Below, piece by piece: positions 34,114 through 43,328 of a DNA stretch of 64,000 bases. Origin of the DNA: Natronolimnohabitans sp. A-GB9 (lineage in GTDB: Archaea > Halobacteriota > Halobacteria > Halobacteriales > Natrialbaceae). The notes beneath the pieces were generated by a model, which had not been told where the DNA came from, searched no databases, and saw only the letters and a list, made by a program, of their open reading frames with translations. The position numbers and the translations under genes are program-made. The stretch lies in NCBI RefSeq assembly GCF_030848565.1, contig NZ_JAVDDV010000015.1, positions 1-64,000 on the forward strand, read 5' to 3'. Positions within the stretch are counted from its first letter, which is position 1. Each line of letters starts with the position of its first letter.

Positions 34114-35243
34114 AAGTTACCGAGTTGTCGTCGTTTCCGCATGAGATACAGGAAGTACGGTCCACCCACGAGTCCGGTGACGATCCCGACCGGCACTTCG
34201 ACCGGAGAGAACGCGAGGCGAGCCACGACGTCTGCAGCCAGCAACAGCGCTGGGCCGACGAAGAGACAGCCGAGAACGACGCGAGCGTGTGCTGTTCCGA
34301 CGATCGTCCGGACAACGTGAGGAACGATCAATCCAATAAAGCCGACGATTCCGGCGATTGCAACGCTTATTCCCGCTGAAAGGATCGCCACGCAGGAGAG
34401 TCCGAATCGGATCCGTTCGACCGGCATTCCCAGCGAGTGTGCCGTCTCTTCACCGAGCAACAACACGTCGAGCTGTCTCGCACCCGCAATCGTCAACACG
34501 ACAGTAACGGCGGTCACGAGTATCCCGATCCGGACCTGAGGCCAATCGACAGAGACGAGCGAGCCAGTCGTCCAAGCCAAGGCCCCTTGGACGACGCCGA
34601 GATCGTCAGCGACGAAAAAGAGCCCAGTCTGGAGCGAACTGAAGACGGTACCGACGATCACACCCGCGAGCACGAGTCTAACCGGACTGGTCCCGCCGTT
34701 CCAGGCGATGGCGTATACCAGCAGGAACGCGACCGCACCGCCCAGAGCCGCGAAAATCGGCAGCAAATAGATGAGACTTCCGAAAAACAGCAGTGTGAGG
34801 ATGACTGCGAGTCCTGCCCCCGAACTCACTCCTAAAATGAAGGGACTGGCGAGTTCGTTCCGAGTCACTGCCTGAAAGACCGCCCCAGAGATTGCGAGGT
34901 TGATACCAACGATGAATGCAGCGAGGGCCCGTGGCAGTCGTAGCTCCCAGACGATCGTCGTCTCTGTCGAGAGTTCGGTCGCCTCGCCGAACAAGGACGA
35001 CGCGATCCCCTCTCCGAGCAAGAACCGGCCCAAAGTAGCCGGATCACCCCACACTGCCGGATCGAAGACGGCACGCCAGGCTGTGACCACTGTCATCGAG
35101 TACGCGCCGAACGTCACCTGTATCACCCCCATTACGAGACAGACTGTGAGGCTGCCGAGGACGATGGGAACGAGACGCGAGTCGATCGACTCGAGGCCGA
35201 CCACGGTACGGACAGAATCGACGCGTGAGGAATCACTCGCCAT
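34110..35243 (-). CDS. FecCD/BtuC-type ABC permease
   Basis: 377 residues and about ten helices. Family hallmarks are WELRLPRALAAFIVGINLAISGAVFQ near residue 100, PFILGVSSGAGLAVIL, and the C-terminal GIVGFIGLIVPHVVRTIVG loop that contacts the ATPase. A 25-residue polar N-terminus precedes the first helix. It lies between the ATPase and the binding protein on the same strand. Confidence 0.93.
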   Translation of the reverse strand: MASDSSRVDSVRTVVGLESIDSRLVPIVLGSLTVCLVMGVIQVTFGAYSMTVVTAWRAVFDPAVWGDPATLGRFLLGEGIASSLFGEATELSTETTIVWELRLPRALAAFIVGINLAISGAVFQAVTRNELASPFILGVSSGAGLAVILTLLFFGSLIYLLPIFAALGGAVAFLLVYAIAWNGGTSPVRLVLAGVIVGTVFSSLQTGLFFVADDLGVVQGALAWTTGSLVSVDWPQVRIGILVTAVTVVLTIAGARQLDVLLLGEETAHSLGMPVERIRFGLSCVAILSAGISVAIAGIVGFIGLIVPHVVRTIVGTAHARVVLGCLFVGPALLLAADVVARLAFSPVEVPVGIVTGLVGGPYFLYLMRKRRQLGNL

Positions 35244-35248
35244 GACGG

Positions 35249-36430
35249 TTATGCGGTCGCAATCAGTTCGCGGAGCCGGTCACGATCGAACAGCCACTCG
35301 TCGTCTGGAACTTCGCCGACGCCGTGGAACTCCCCGAATTCCTCGGGGTACAACTGTTTTGCAAGCATCTCGAGCTGGAACAGGCTCGTGATCGGCCCTT
35401 GGTAGGGTGTGCCGCCGAGATAGAGACGCTCGTTTCTGACCGCGCTGATGTCATCCGCAACCGGGCTCTCATGGAGTGCTCGTTCCGTTTCAGCGGCGTT
35501 GTCGGGGTGGACGACACCGAAATTAAAGACGATAGCGTCGGGATCGGCTTCGGCTATCGCTTCGTGACCGATTCGGCTGGTTGCGCCTGTTTCATGAACC
35601 GACTCGTCGAACGCTTCGTGAACACCGAGCTGTCGATACTGCATCTGTCCGTAGGTGTCTTCACGCGCTGGCAACGTGTTGTAGAGGAAGTATGCATCAC
35701 CTCGCCCTTCCGGGTTCGGGCCTGCCAGGAGTAACGCGACACGAGGGCGGTTCGATTCCGGCGGAAGGCGTGCAGTAATAGACGAGCGGACATCGTCGCG
35801 GAACGCGACTATGTCTTCCATTCGATCGACAGCATCGAACAGCTCCGCGTATTTCAATAGTAGCTCGTCGTACTCGTAGTACCGGTATTCGCCGTCGGGC
35901 CAGTTCGGCCAACCACTTTCCCGTGCTTCTCGGCTATAGTTGCCAAAAAACGGAGCAACGTTGCGCTCGAGTTCATCGAGGTCGTTGACCTCGAGCCCGT
36001 TGTTGGCTACGAGTCGGTTGGGGTCGACTGCGATCACATCCGGATCCAGACTGTAGACGAGTTCCTTGTTCACCTGATGTGTCTCCGGTTCGATATCGGT
36101 GACATCCGTGAGGTCGATGTCGAGGCCCAGTGTCTCGTAGAAGTCGGTAAAGACGTCGTCCGGTCGGATCATCCCGACCAGCGAGTCGAGTTCACCGAGA
36201 CAGAGCGCCACGTCAACTGCAAAATCCCGTCCACCGATCCAGCGTTCAGGTGGCTGTTCAAGCGGAACCGTCCCGACTGGCTCGATCGAGATGTCGCCGT
36301 TGCCGTTCTCGTCGTCGGCGTCGGTGCCGCTCAGACATCCGGCACTAGCGCCGCTGAGAACCGCTGCTGCGATCGATCCGAGGGCTGTCCGTCGTCTGAT
36401 CCGTACATGTCGACTACCGGCGCTATTCAT
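35249..36430 (-). CDS. ABC substrate-binding lipoprotein, FecB/BtuF type
   Basis: 393 residues from MNSAGSRHVRIRRRTALGSI; the longer open frame lacks a signal, whereas this start gives a twin-arginine signal (RRRTALGSIAAAVLSGASAGC) and a lipobox. The mature part has the periplasmic-binding-protein III pattern: DFAVDVALCLGELDSLVGM, VYSLDPDVIAVDP, GHEAIAEADPDAIVFN and a C-terminal LFQLEMLAKQLYPEEF. Residues about 170-200 hold an aromatic-rich insertion (WPNWPDGEYRYYEY). It is the first gene of the importer operon. Confidence 0.92.
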   Translation of the reverse strand: MNSAGSRHVRIRRRTALGSIAAAVLSGASAGCLSGTDADDENGNGDISIEPVGTVPLEQPPERWIGGRDFAVDVALCLGELDSLVGMIRPDDVFTDFYETLGLDIDLTDVTDIEPETHQVNKELVYSLDPDVIAVDPNRLVANNGLEVNDLDELERNVAPFFGNYSREARESGWPNWPDGEYRYYEYDELLLKYAELFDAVDRMEDIVAFRDDVRSSITARLPPESNRPRVALLLAGPNPEGRGDAYFLYNTLPAREDTYGQMQYRQLGVHEAFDESVHETGATSRIGHEAIAEADPDAIVFNFGVVHPDNAAETERALHESPVADDISAVRNERLYLGGTPYQGPITSLFQLEMLAKQLYPEEFGEFHGVGEVPDDEWLFDRDRLRELIATA

Positions 36431-36789
36431 GTTCGACTCAGTCTTAATAATTCTGAATGCATAGTATTTATCATTCATAATTTTGTCTCCTATGTTATTA
36501 TCTACGACAACGCAAGACCAACACGGGGCGGCGTAGCGGCCCGTCGGATGGGAGTGCCGGCGAGAAGACGACGTGGACGGGACGGTACGAAAAGACCGAC
36601 CACGAGCAGCAGCAACCACTTGCCTGACGCTTGCAGGCTACGTCTCACCTCACGGAGCGACTGAAGGGAGCGGGTAGAATGAGGCCGTTCACCGGTTGGC
36701 GGACCACGCGGCGTAGTGGGTCCGAGACGACTTGCCACCGACGATCTACTCACGACTACGATTTTGCCCCTCGAGCCCGTACGACCAGT
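36431..36789. other. divergent promoter region
   Basis: No gene is supported. The first 60 bases carry the importer promoter with its dyad (separate entry). The remaining DNA toward the NDH-2-like gene is GC-rich and unremarkable. Confidence 0.5.
36449..36482 (-). promoter_or_regulatory. dyad overlapping TATA box of the importer operon
   Basis: AATTCTGAAT (36449-36458) and ATTCATAATT (36473-36482) are inverted repeats with one mismatch. Between them the minus strand reads GATAAATACTATGC, a good TATA element about 38 bp before the ATG at 36430. The arrangement suggests an operator for a repressor, possibly metal-responsive, but it is unlike a DtxR box. Confidence 0.45.
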
Positions 36790-37941
36790 ATGCACGTCGT
36801 CGTCCTCGGCGGTGGCTACGCGGGACTGACCCTGACGCGTTCGCTCGAGTCCGACCTTCCGGACGACGTCGAGATTACGCTCGTCGACGAGTCGCCGGAC
36901 CACCTCGTGCAACACGAACTCCACCGGGTGATCCGGCGGCCCGAGTTGGCAAACGAAATCCGGGTATCGTTGCCCGCAGCCCTCGAGCGAGCGACGGTTC
37001 GCGTTGCACGCGTCGAGGAAATCGATCGTGACGAGCGTGTCGTCGCGCTCTCCGACGGCAGTCTCGAGTACGACCTGGTGGCGATCTGTCTCGGCGCGCA
37101 AACGGCGTACTACGGACTCGAGGGCGTCCCAGAGTACGGCATCCCCCTGAAGCGGCTTTCGCACGCACGCCGGATTCGACGGCGGGCGCTCGAGGTCGTT
37201 CGGGGCGACGGCGACCGACTCGTCGTCGGCGGAGCCGGCCTCTCTGGTGTCCAGGTCGCGGGCGAACTCGCGGCGCTCGTCGACGAGACGGCAGGGACGG
37301 CGTCGGTCACGCTCCTAGAGCAAACCGAGCAGGTTGCACCCGGGTTCCCGGCGAACTTCCAGCGCGCCCTCGAACGTACACTGACCGATGCCGACGTCGA
37401 GGTTCGGACGGAAGCGGCCGTGGTCGGTGCCGACGCCGACTGCGTTCGCCTCGAGTCCGGCGAGCGACTGCCCGTCGACGCGTTCGTCTGGACCGGCGGG
37501 ATTTGCGGCCCGGACGCGTTCGACGGCGACCGACCCGTGGTCAGTGCCGACCTGCGTCTCGACGAACACGCGTTCGCGCTCGGCGACGCCGTTCGGGTCG
37601 TCGACGCCGATGGAACTGCGGTGCCCGCAAGCGCACAAGCGGCCGTCCGTGAGGCACGGACGGCAGCAGCAAACATCGGTCGACTGGTCGAGGCCGAACG
37701 CGCCGACTCGGACGCCGATGCGTTCGAGCCCCGCCTCGAGTCGTTTACCTTCGATTCGCCGGGCTGGCTGGTCAGCGTCGGCGACGACGCGGTCGCACAG
37801 GTTGGGCCGACGGTCTTGACCGGCCGGGCGGCCAAGACGCTGAAGACGACGGTCGGCGTGGGCTACCTCTCGTCGGTCGGCGCCGTTGGAAACGCGGTCG
37901 ACCGCGTCTCTCGGGAGTTCGGATCGGAGCAATCCGATTGA
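36790..37941 (+). CDS. NDH-2-like FAD-dependent oxidoreductase
   Basis: 383 residues from MHVVVLGGGYAGLTLTRSLE, which is an FAD-binding GxGxxG motif at the extreme N-terminus. A second dinucleotide motif is DRLVVGGAGLSGVQVAGELA near 140; the late FAD contact is HAFALGDAVRV near 262. This is the pyridine nucleotide-disulfide family, type II NADH dehydrogenase class, which passes electrons from NAD(P)H to quinone without pumping. As the Nuo complex here lacks its NADH module, such a protein could be a real NADH entry point. The TGA stop starts a palindromic repeat. Confidence 0.85.
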   Translation: MHVVVLGGGYAGLTLTRSLESDLPDDVEITLVDESPDHLVQHELHRVIRRPELANEIRVSLPAALERATVRVARVEEIDRDERVVALSDGSLEYDLVAICLGAQTAYYGLEGVPEYGIPLKRLSHARRIRRRALEVVRGDGDRLVVGGAGLSGVQVAGELAALVDETAGTASVTLLEQTEQVAPGFPANFQRALERTLTDADVEVRTEAAVVGADADCVRLESGERLPVDAFVWTGGICGPDAFDGDRPVVSADLRLDEHAFALGDAVRVVDADGTAVPASAQAAVREARTAAANIGRLVEAERADSDADAFEPRLESFTFDSPGWLVSVGDDAVAQVGPTVLTGRAAKTLKTTVGVGYLSSVGAVGNAVDRVSREFGSEQSD

Positions 37942-38000
37942 TACGGACTGCTGTAGTCAACTACCGCCGATCGCCGACCCGTTCCTGGCGATCGTCGGCC
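37939..38000. repeat. palindromic element, family A copy 3 (truncated)
   Basis: It begins TGATACGGACTGCTGTAGTC, with TGA being the stop of the oxidoreductase gene. The inner arm ACCGCCGATCGCCGACC is followed by GGCGATCGTCGG, but the outer right arm is missing. The next 50 bases to the FEN1 gene do not match other copies. Confidence 0.7.
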
Positions 38001-38053
38001 TCTGGTTGTGGTGAGTGGTCGATCGGCTGACACCAGGGAGTAGTAGTGCGAGC

Positions 38054-39031
38054 TCAGGTCCAGCGATCGAGTCCCGTCTGCGTGACGCTCTCTTCGATCC
38101 GTTCGAAGCCGCGGGCGACCTCGTCGGGATCGACGGCCCACTCGTCGGTGACGTACTCCCGTGCGGCCTCGAGGTCCGGATCTAGCGTCGTCTCGAACTC
38201 GTAATCGTCGGTCACGTTGGGGTCTCGGAATAGTTGGCGAACGCGGTCGCCGTACTCGATCGTGTCGCCGCGGGCCTCGAGGACGCTCCAGAGATCGCCG
38301 TGTTCCGTGATCTCCGAAATCGCCGTCTTCGGACCGATCCCCGAGACGCCCTCGTTGAAGTCGGTCCCGATCAAGATGGCAGCGTCGATCACTTGCTCGA
38401 GCGTGAGATCGTGGCGTTCGAGGGTTGCCTCGAGATCCATCAGTTCGGGATCACCCTTGCTCGTGAGCTGGCGCAAGGTCAGGGGCGCGCCGAACAGCAA
38501 GGCGTCGTAGTCCTCCGAACCGACGTAGTCGGCGTCGCCCCGGCGGACCATGTGGGCCGCCTGCGCCTCGCCCTCGGCGGGGGCTTCGACGATGGGAACG
38601 TCGAGCAGTCTGAGGAGTTCGCGGCTCGTCTCCTGGATCGTCGGCGTCAACCGCTGGGTCCGGGACTCGAGTTGGGCGATGGCGACTTCGTCACCCTCCT
38701 CGCGGGCGACCTCGAGCTGTTCCTCGTACGAGCGGCGTTGTTCGCGGCGGGACTCGATTTCGTCGGCTTTGAGTTCGGAGGGTCCGCCATCAAAGACCAT
38801 CACCGGCGTGATGTCGTTCTCGAAGAACTTGGGCAGTCCCTGGACGATACCGAGCAGGTTCGCGACCTCTGTCCCGTCGGCGGTCGTGTACGTCGAGCTA
38901 TCGGTCCACTTGACCGTCGTCGTCAGATACCGGTAGAGCCAGTTGTGGGCGTCGACGGCGACGACACCCTCGATATCGGAGAACGGCACCTCCTCGATAA
39001 CGGCGATGTCGCGCAGTGCAGCGTTTCCCAT
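38054..39031 (-). CDS. fen: flap endonuclease 1
   Basis: 325 residues from [14 protein letters not shown]; the open frame extends far upstream but that part overlaps a divergent gene and has no family match. The XPG N-region has [14 protein letters not shown] (metal Asp27) and [14 protein letters not shown]; the XPG I-region has [31 protein letters not shown]; the helix-two-turn-helix is [17 protein letters not shown]. The last residues, TQTGLDRWT, fit a PIP box (Q-x-x-L-x-x-W) for sliding-clamp binding. It cleaves 5' flaps in Okazaki fragment maturation. Confidence 0.95.
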   Translation of the reverse strand: MGNAALRDIAVIEEVPFSDIEGVVAVDAHNWLYRYLTTTVKWTDSSTYTTADGTEVANLLGIVQGLPKFFENDITPVMVFDGGPSELKADEIESRREQRRSYEEQLEVAREEGDEVAIAQLESRTQRLTPTIQETSRELLRLLDVPIVEAPAEGEAQAAHMVRRGDADYVGSEDYDALLFGAPLTLRQLTSKGDPELMDLEATLERHDLTLEQVIDAAILIGTDFNEGVSGIGPKTAISEITEHGDLWSVLEARGDTIEYGDRVRQLFRDPNVTDDYEFETTLDPDLEAAREYVTDEWAVDPDEVARGFERIEESVTQTGLDRWT

Positions 39032-39100
39032 TACGCCGCAGTTAGGTGGACTGGGATTTGAATCGTTGGCTTCCCGGCCGAGGACTTGTTCGAGCGGAAA

Positions 39101-39110
39101 ATATTTATCA
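39101..39110 (+). promoter_or_regulatory. TATA box of PQQ-repeat lipoprotein gene
   Basis: ATATTTATCA is centred about 31 bp before the ATG at 39137, in an AT-rich patch between divergent genes. The spacing implies a very short leader. Confidence 0.5.
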
Positions 39111-39136
39111 TCCCGATAACACACTGTAGCAACGGA

Positions 39137-40513
39137 ATGGTCCCCGGAACGCACTCGAGTCGCCGAGCGGTGCTCGGCGGCATCGGTACCCTCCTGATCG
39201 GCGGCTGTCTCGACCGGACGAGACGCTCGACCGAAGCGGACGACTGGCGAATGTACGGCCGAGATCCCGGGCGGACACGGTACGTCCCGGACGTCGAGGT
39301 TCCAGACGCCGAGCCGGAAATCGCGTGGGACCGCAGCGTCGGCGCCTCTGGCTGGCGACCGCCGATCGTCGCCGACGCGACCGTCTACTGCCAGTACGCA
39401 AACGGGCTGTTCGTCATAGATCCCACGACCGGCGAGGGAACGCTCCTGAACACCTACGGCGCGTTCGGCCGGGGAACGGGACCGATGGCGTTCGCGCCGA
39501 CGGAAATCTATCGCGACGGTGCGCTGGTCGTCCCCTACGGTGGGGCCATCGCCGGCTACGCCGCCGACCCCGAGGGCTGGCCGGACGAGGTGTCGGGCTT
39601 CGGCGGCGAACTGCTCCGGTGGTGGAGCGACGGGGAACACGTCGGAACCGGCGGTGCAGGTATCGCTTTACGCTCCGGCGAGTCGCGGTCGATCGCGTCG
39701 CCGCTCGTCACCGACGGGACGCTCGTGACCGTTCACCATTTCTCCGACAGCGTCTCCGCCGTCCGGCCCGACGACGGCAACCCGCGCTGGCGATACGCCC
39801 TCGAGGACGCGATACCGGACGACTGGGACTACGACCTCCACCCGATCGGACATGTCGTCGACGAGACGACCGGCACCGTCGTCGTCAAGGGACGGCTCTT
39901 CGGAACGCCGTACCTGATCGGGCTCGATCTCGCCGACGGGGATCTCGAGTGGACGGTCGACGAACGAGAGACCGATGCCGAGTTCAACGAACGGGAAGAT
40001 AGCCTGCTCGCACGCGAGGGAGTGGTTTACACAGTCGGACAGACCGAAGACCGCGACCGGCGGATCCTCGAGGTCGACGCGGAGACCGGGGAACGAGGCT
40101 GGGACCGGACGCTAGATCGATCCGATCACGTCGGCCTCGCCGCCGACGAACGGAGACTGTATCACGTCGGGACCGTCGCCCGCGACGGAATCGATCCGCT
40201 GGCAGTCACGGCACTCGACCTCGACGACGGGAGCGTCCGCTGGGAGGTGATCTTCGACGGCGATTCGTTCGCTACTACTTCGTTCTCCTTCCAGCCGCCG
40301 ACGGTAGCCGGCGACTCGCTGCTCGTTCCCGGAGACGACGGCCTGCACGCACTCGACTGCGAGACCGGCGACCTCCTGTGGACGTTTACGGAGATGGTCG
40401 GCACGTCGGGTGGAAGCGAGAAAGAGCGAGAGGCATTGACGCCACCCGTCGTCACGAACGACCGGATCGTCCTCGGCACCACGCTCGCGCTGTACGGACT
40501 CGATATTTCCTAA
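39137..40513 (+). CDS. Tat-exported PQQ-like beta-propeller lipoprotein
   Basis: 458 residues from [35 protein letters not shown] is a twin-arginine signal with lipobox. The mature part is a set of beta-propeller blades of the PQQ/pyrrolo-quinoline type: [83 protein letters not shown]. Such propellers often act as scaffolds or in outer-membrane-type assembly in bacteria; in haloarchaea they are common surface lipoproteins without known function. It is followed at 2 bp by a membrane protein gene. Confidence 0.85.
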   Translation: MVPGTHSSRRAVLGGIGTLLIGGCLDRTRRSTEADDWRMYGRDPGRTRYVPDVEVPDAEPEIAWDRSVGASGWRPPIVADATVYCQYANGLFVIDPTTGEGTLLNTYGAFGRGTGPMAFAPTEIYRDGALVVPYGGAIAGYAADPEGWPDEVSGFGGELLRWWSDGEHVGTGGAGIALRSGESRSIASPLVTDGTLVTVHHFSDSVSAVRPDDGNPRWRYALEDAIPDDWDYDLHPIGHVVDETTGTVVVKGRLFGTPYLIGLDLADGDLEWTVDERETDAEFNEREDSLLAREGVVYTVGQTEDRDRRILEVDAETGERGWDRTLDRSDHVGLAADERRLYHVGTVARDGIDPLAVTALDLDDGSVRWEVIFDGDSFATTSFSFQPPTVAGDSLLVPGDDGLHALDCETGDLLWTFTEMVGTSGGSEKEREALTPPVVTNDRIVLGTTLALYGLDIS

Positions 40514-40515
40514 CT

Positions 40516-41355
40516 ATGTCGACTGACTCTGCTTCCACGACCGACACCACCGATACGAGCCCCGGATTCGCCACTGTCGTTCGCACCGTCGTCGCGATGG
40601 TTCGCGATCGTCCCGCGTCGCTCGTCCCGTTTCTCCTCGCCGGACTCGTCGGCGCAGCCAGTACTCTCGGGAGAATCGAGACGCCGTATCCGGTCGGCGT
40701 CTCGTCGTTCGGCGCGAGCGGATCGCTCCGGATACCGATCCCGCTCGTCCCGCGCCTCGAGCCGACCGTCGAACTCGCACCGACGATCCTGCCCGGCCTG
40801 CGACTCGAGTACGCCGTCGCCCTCCTCGGCTGGCAGGTCGCGCTCGCAGCGGTGACGGCGGTCACGTTCGCCGTCGGCATCTGGCTCGTCGCTTCCGGGA
40901 CAGCGGGGTTCGCTCCGCCGATCGCTCGAGTCGGCTGGCTCGCAGTCTACGTGTTCGCCGTCCAGGGCGTATCCTTCGGGGCGATCTACGTGCTCGGGAG
41001 CTGGTTCACCGGGATCGGAACTACCGTGGTGACCGTACTCGCCGCAGTCGTCGTCGCGGGCGGACTCCTGGTGGCTCCTGCATCGATCGTCCTCGGTGGA
41101 ACCCGACCCGACGCGGCGGTGCTCGAGAGTCTCGCCTACGCCGGCTCCAGACCGTTCTCGAGTGCCGGCCTGGTTCTCTGTCTCGGAATTCTCGCGGCAC
41201 TCTTCACTGGCGTTGCGACGATCGTATCGGGGGTTCCAGGGCTCGCAGCCGGCACGATCACGAGCGTCGCAGTCGCGGGGACGGCCCACGCGGCAGTCGT
41301 CGCCAGCATCTACGAGCACGGCAGCGAAAACGACGTGTCGGCGAGCGACTCGTAG
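40516..41355 (+). CDS. membrane protein, unknown function
   Basis: 279 residues from MSTDSASTTDTTDTSPGF, with about five or six hydrophobic segments starting at residue 38 (LVPFLLAGLVGAASTLG) and ending at ATIVSGVPGLAAGTITSVAVAGTAHAAVVASIYEHG. The charged tail is acidic. It starts 2 bp after the lipoprotein gene, suggesting an operon. I see no transporter signature. Many halobacterial genomes encode such DUF proteins. Confidence 0.7.
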   Translation: MSTDSASTTDTTDTSPGFATVVRTVVAMVRDRPASLVPFLLAGLVGAASTLGRIETPYPVGVSSFGASGSLRIPIPLVPRLEPTVELAPTILPGLRLEYAVALLGWQVALAAVTAVTFAVGIWLVASGTAGFAPPIARVGWLAVYVFAVQGVSFGAIYVLGSWFTGIGTTVVTVLAAVVVAGGLLVAPASIVLGGTRPDAAVLESLAYAGSRPFSSAGLVLCLGILAALFTGVATIVSGVPGLAAGTITSVAVAGTAHAAVVASIYEHGSENDVSASDS

Positions 41356-41369
41356 CTGACCCGGGAACG

Positions 41370-41984
41370 CTACTCCGTACGTTCCAGCGTCGGCGGATCG
41401 CTGTCCGCTCTCGATTCGAGAAACGACTCTTCCTCGACCGAGAGGTCGCGCTCGTGAAACTCCTCGAGGCCGCGTTGGTAGGCTTCTCGCTGGTTCGTCC
41501 AGTCTTCGGGTCGTGGATACTCGAGGATAAGTTCGGCAATTCCCGTCGTCGCTCCGGTGTAGCCAAAGCCAGCGCGATACAGTGCCTCGTAGGCGAAGGG
41601 GTTGTTGACGGCGATCCGAAGTCGTTCGTAGCCACGCTCGAGTGCGCGGTCGCGGGTGAAAGCGACCAGTTCGGGACCGATCCCTTCGCCGCGACGGTCG
41701 CCGGCGACGGTGACGTATCGCAGCCAGAGGGTGGTCGCGTCGGTGCGGTCCTCGTTGAACGCGATGGCGGCGACGATCGGGGGATCGGCAACCGGCCCGT
41801 TGCCGTCCGACTCGTCCGTGTCTCCTTTGTCGGTCGCGTCTCGAGCGACGGCTTTGCCGGTGTTGGTCATCACGAACTTGCCGGCGTAGCTGAACCGTTC
41901 GTGGTCTAAGCGTAGCTTCGGTCCGTCTGGCGGCCAGCCGAGCAGGTCGTACTCCACGGTAGCGGTCGTTCGCACGCCAGCCAC
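41370..41984 (-). CDS. GNAT-family N-acetyltransferase
   Basis: 204 residues starting at a GTG (MAGVRTTATVEYDL). Acetyl-CoA-binding features are LWLRYVTVAGDRRGEGIGPELVAF, and VNNPFAYEALYRAGFGYTG near residues 125-143. A polar segment (ATDKGDTDESDGNGPV) interrupts the N-terminal half. Substrate is unknown. A TATA-like CGATAAATCG lies about 35 bp upstream. Confidence 0.82.
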   Translation of the reverse strand: MAGVRTTATVEYDLLGWPPDGPKLRLDHERFSYAGKFVMTNTGKAVARDATDKGDTDESDGNGPVADPPIVAAIAFNEDRTDATTLWLRYVTVAGDRRGEGIGPELVAFTRDRALERGYERLRIAVNNPFAYEALYRAGFGYTGATTGIAELILEYPRPEDWTNQREAYQRGLEEFHERDLSVEEESFLESRADSDPPTLERTE

Positions 41985-42120
41985 TAAGGTACGGGGTGGT
42001 TTCGCTCGTACCGATTTATCGCCCGCGGACCGCGATTCCGATCTCGGATCGTTGCCAGTGTCCCCGCAACACAGTTATACGACCGAACTGAAGGGACGAT
42101 CACAACTGTACGATCGAGCT

Positions 42121-42489
42121 ATGACCGTCGAACGACCGTCGCCGGACGACCGGCGCGCCAACCCGGAGGAGTTAGACACCGCGTTTCGAGTACTTCGTCA
42201 TCGGCGCCGCCGACTCGCCTGTTACGTCCTCCTCGAGCACGAAACCGCGTCGCTTTCGGACGTCGCCGACGCCGTCGCCGGCTGGCAGTACGCGACGGGT
42301 GACGGCATCGTCGAACCGCAGTGTCGTCGACAGTGTTACCTCGATCTCCGTCACACACACGTCCCGGTCCTGGTCGATGCCGGCGTGGTCCGCTACGACG
42401 AGGAAAGCGACACGCTCTCGCTGGTGCCGTGTCCGGAGCCGATTCGGGACCTCGTAATGCGAGCCTGTGCGTTCGAAACCGGTTCGTGA
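42121..42489 (+). CDS. winged-helix domain protein, DUF7344-like
   Basis: 122 residues. The core ELDTAFRVLRHRRRRLACYVLLEHETASLSDVADAVA is a winged-helix motif, and the wing is followed by CYLDLRHTHVPVLVDAGVVRYDEESDTLSL, the pattern of haloarchaeal small regulators (DUF7344). It immediately precedes a DICT-domain gene on the same strand (24 bp), a pairing typical of halobacterial sensor-regulator sets. Confidence 0.75.
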   Translation: MTVERPSPDDRRANPEELDTAFRVLRHRRRRLACYVLLEHETASLSDVADAVAGWQYATGDGIVEPQCRRQCYLDLRHTHVPVLVDAGVVRYDEESDTLSLVPCPEPIRDLVMRACAFETGS

Positions 42490-42512
42490 CCCTCTACTCC
42501 CGTCTCCACTCA

Positions 42513-43235
42513 ATGACTCTCTCCGACTGCTTCGATCGAATCGAGGATCCGCCACGGACGATCACCGTCTATGCACCGCCACCACGGCCGACGCTCGTCG
42601 AGCGACTAGAGCGGGAAACGGGGATCGACGCGGTCGCGTACAGACGGCTTCCGGAGGTCGCCGGCCCCAACCAGGGGTTTCTCGTCGTCCACGAGGGCGA
42701 CGAGTTCGTCGCCGCGATCGGCCTCGAAGCCGCCCGCCAGTTCCTCGAGCCGCCGATCCGCGAGCCATGGGACGATCACGACGATCCCGCCTATCGGCGC
42801 GTGATCGAAACGTTCGACACGACGATCTGGCACGCGCTCGATCGACGACAACTGCTCGCGATCAGTCGCGAAATCGAGGCCCTCGCCTGGCGAACCAGCA
42901 GCGGCACGCTCCGGGCCAGTTTTCAGCGCGCGAGCGCACTCGAGGCGGCGGCGCCGGTGTACGTTCGACTCGCCGGGGAGACGGCCCTCGACGTCCACAT
43001 CTACATCGACGACGACTGGAATCGACCATCGATTCCCGGCGTCACGATCCACGATGATGTCGGCGGCGAGATCGGCTCGTTCTGGGCGCTCGCCTTCGAC
43101 GGCGGCGGCGACCGCCTTCGGGCAAGTGGCCTACTCGCCAGAGAAGTCGACGCGGGCACGTTCAGGGGCTGCTGGACCAACGACGTGCAGCTGGTCTCGC
43201 GGCTCGAACGGTCGCTCGCCACGGCAGGGGAGTAA
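42513..43235 (+). CDS. DICT-domain sensory protein
   Basis: 240 residues from MTLSDCFDRIEDPPRT. It follows the DICT pattern (domain of diguanylate cyclases and two-component systems): VVHEGDEFVAAIGLEAARQFLEPPI, HALDRRQLLAISREIEALAWRTSSGTLRASFQR, FWALAFDGG. The C-terminal half includes DVHIYIDDDWNRPSIPGVT. Proposed role is sensing linked to light or redox; no ligand is known. It is likely coupled to the winged-helix gene just before it. Confidence 0.82.
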   Translation: MTLSDCFDRIEDPPRTITVYAPPPRPTLVERLERETGIDAVAYRRLPEVAGPNQGFLVVHEGDEFVAAIGLEAARQFLEPPIREPWDDHDDPAYRRVIETFDTTIWHALDRRQLLAISREIEALAWRTSSGTLRASFQRASALEAAAPVYVRLAGETALDVHIYIDDDWNRPSIPGVTIHDDVGGEIGSFWALAFDGGGDRLRASGLLAREVDAGTFRGCWTNDVQLVSRLERSLATAGE

Positions 43236-43245
43236 TCGGCGGTTC

Positions 43246-43328
43246 TCATACGGTCTCCTGTCGTCACTGACCCCGATCGCTACACGGGAGTGGCGATCGG
43301 CGGGAGATCAGGACAGCAGTCCGTCTCA
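43246..43328. repeat. palindromic intergenic element, family A copy 4
   Basis: The left end is TCATACGGTCTCCTGTCGTC and the right end is GACAGCAGTCCGTCTCA, whose last three bases complement the TGA stop of the minus-strand gene at 43326. Inner arms CCCCGATCGC and GGCGATCGGCGGG pair imperfectly. It fills the space between two convergent genes. Confidence 0.8.

Noticed and set aside
38054-39640. 528-codon version of FEN1
   Set aside because: The extra 203 N-terminal codons overlap the divergent lipoprotein gene and its promoter and show no XPG similarity.
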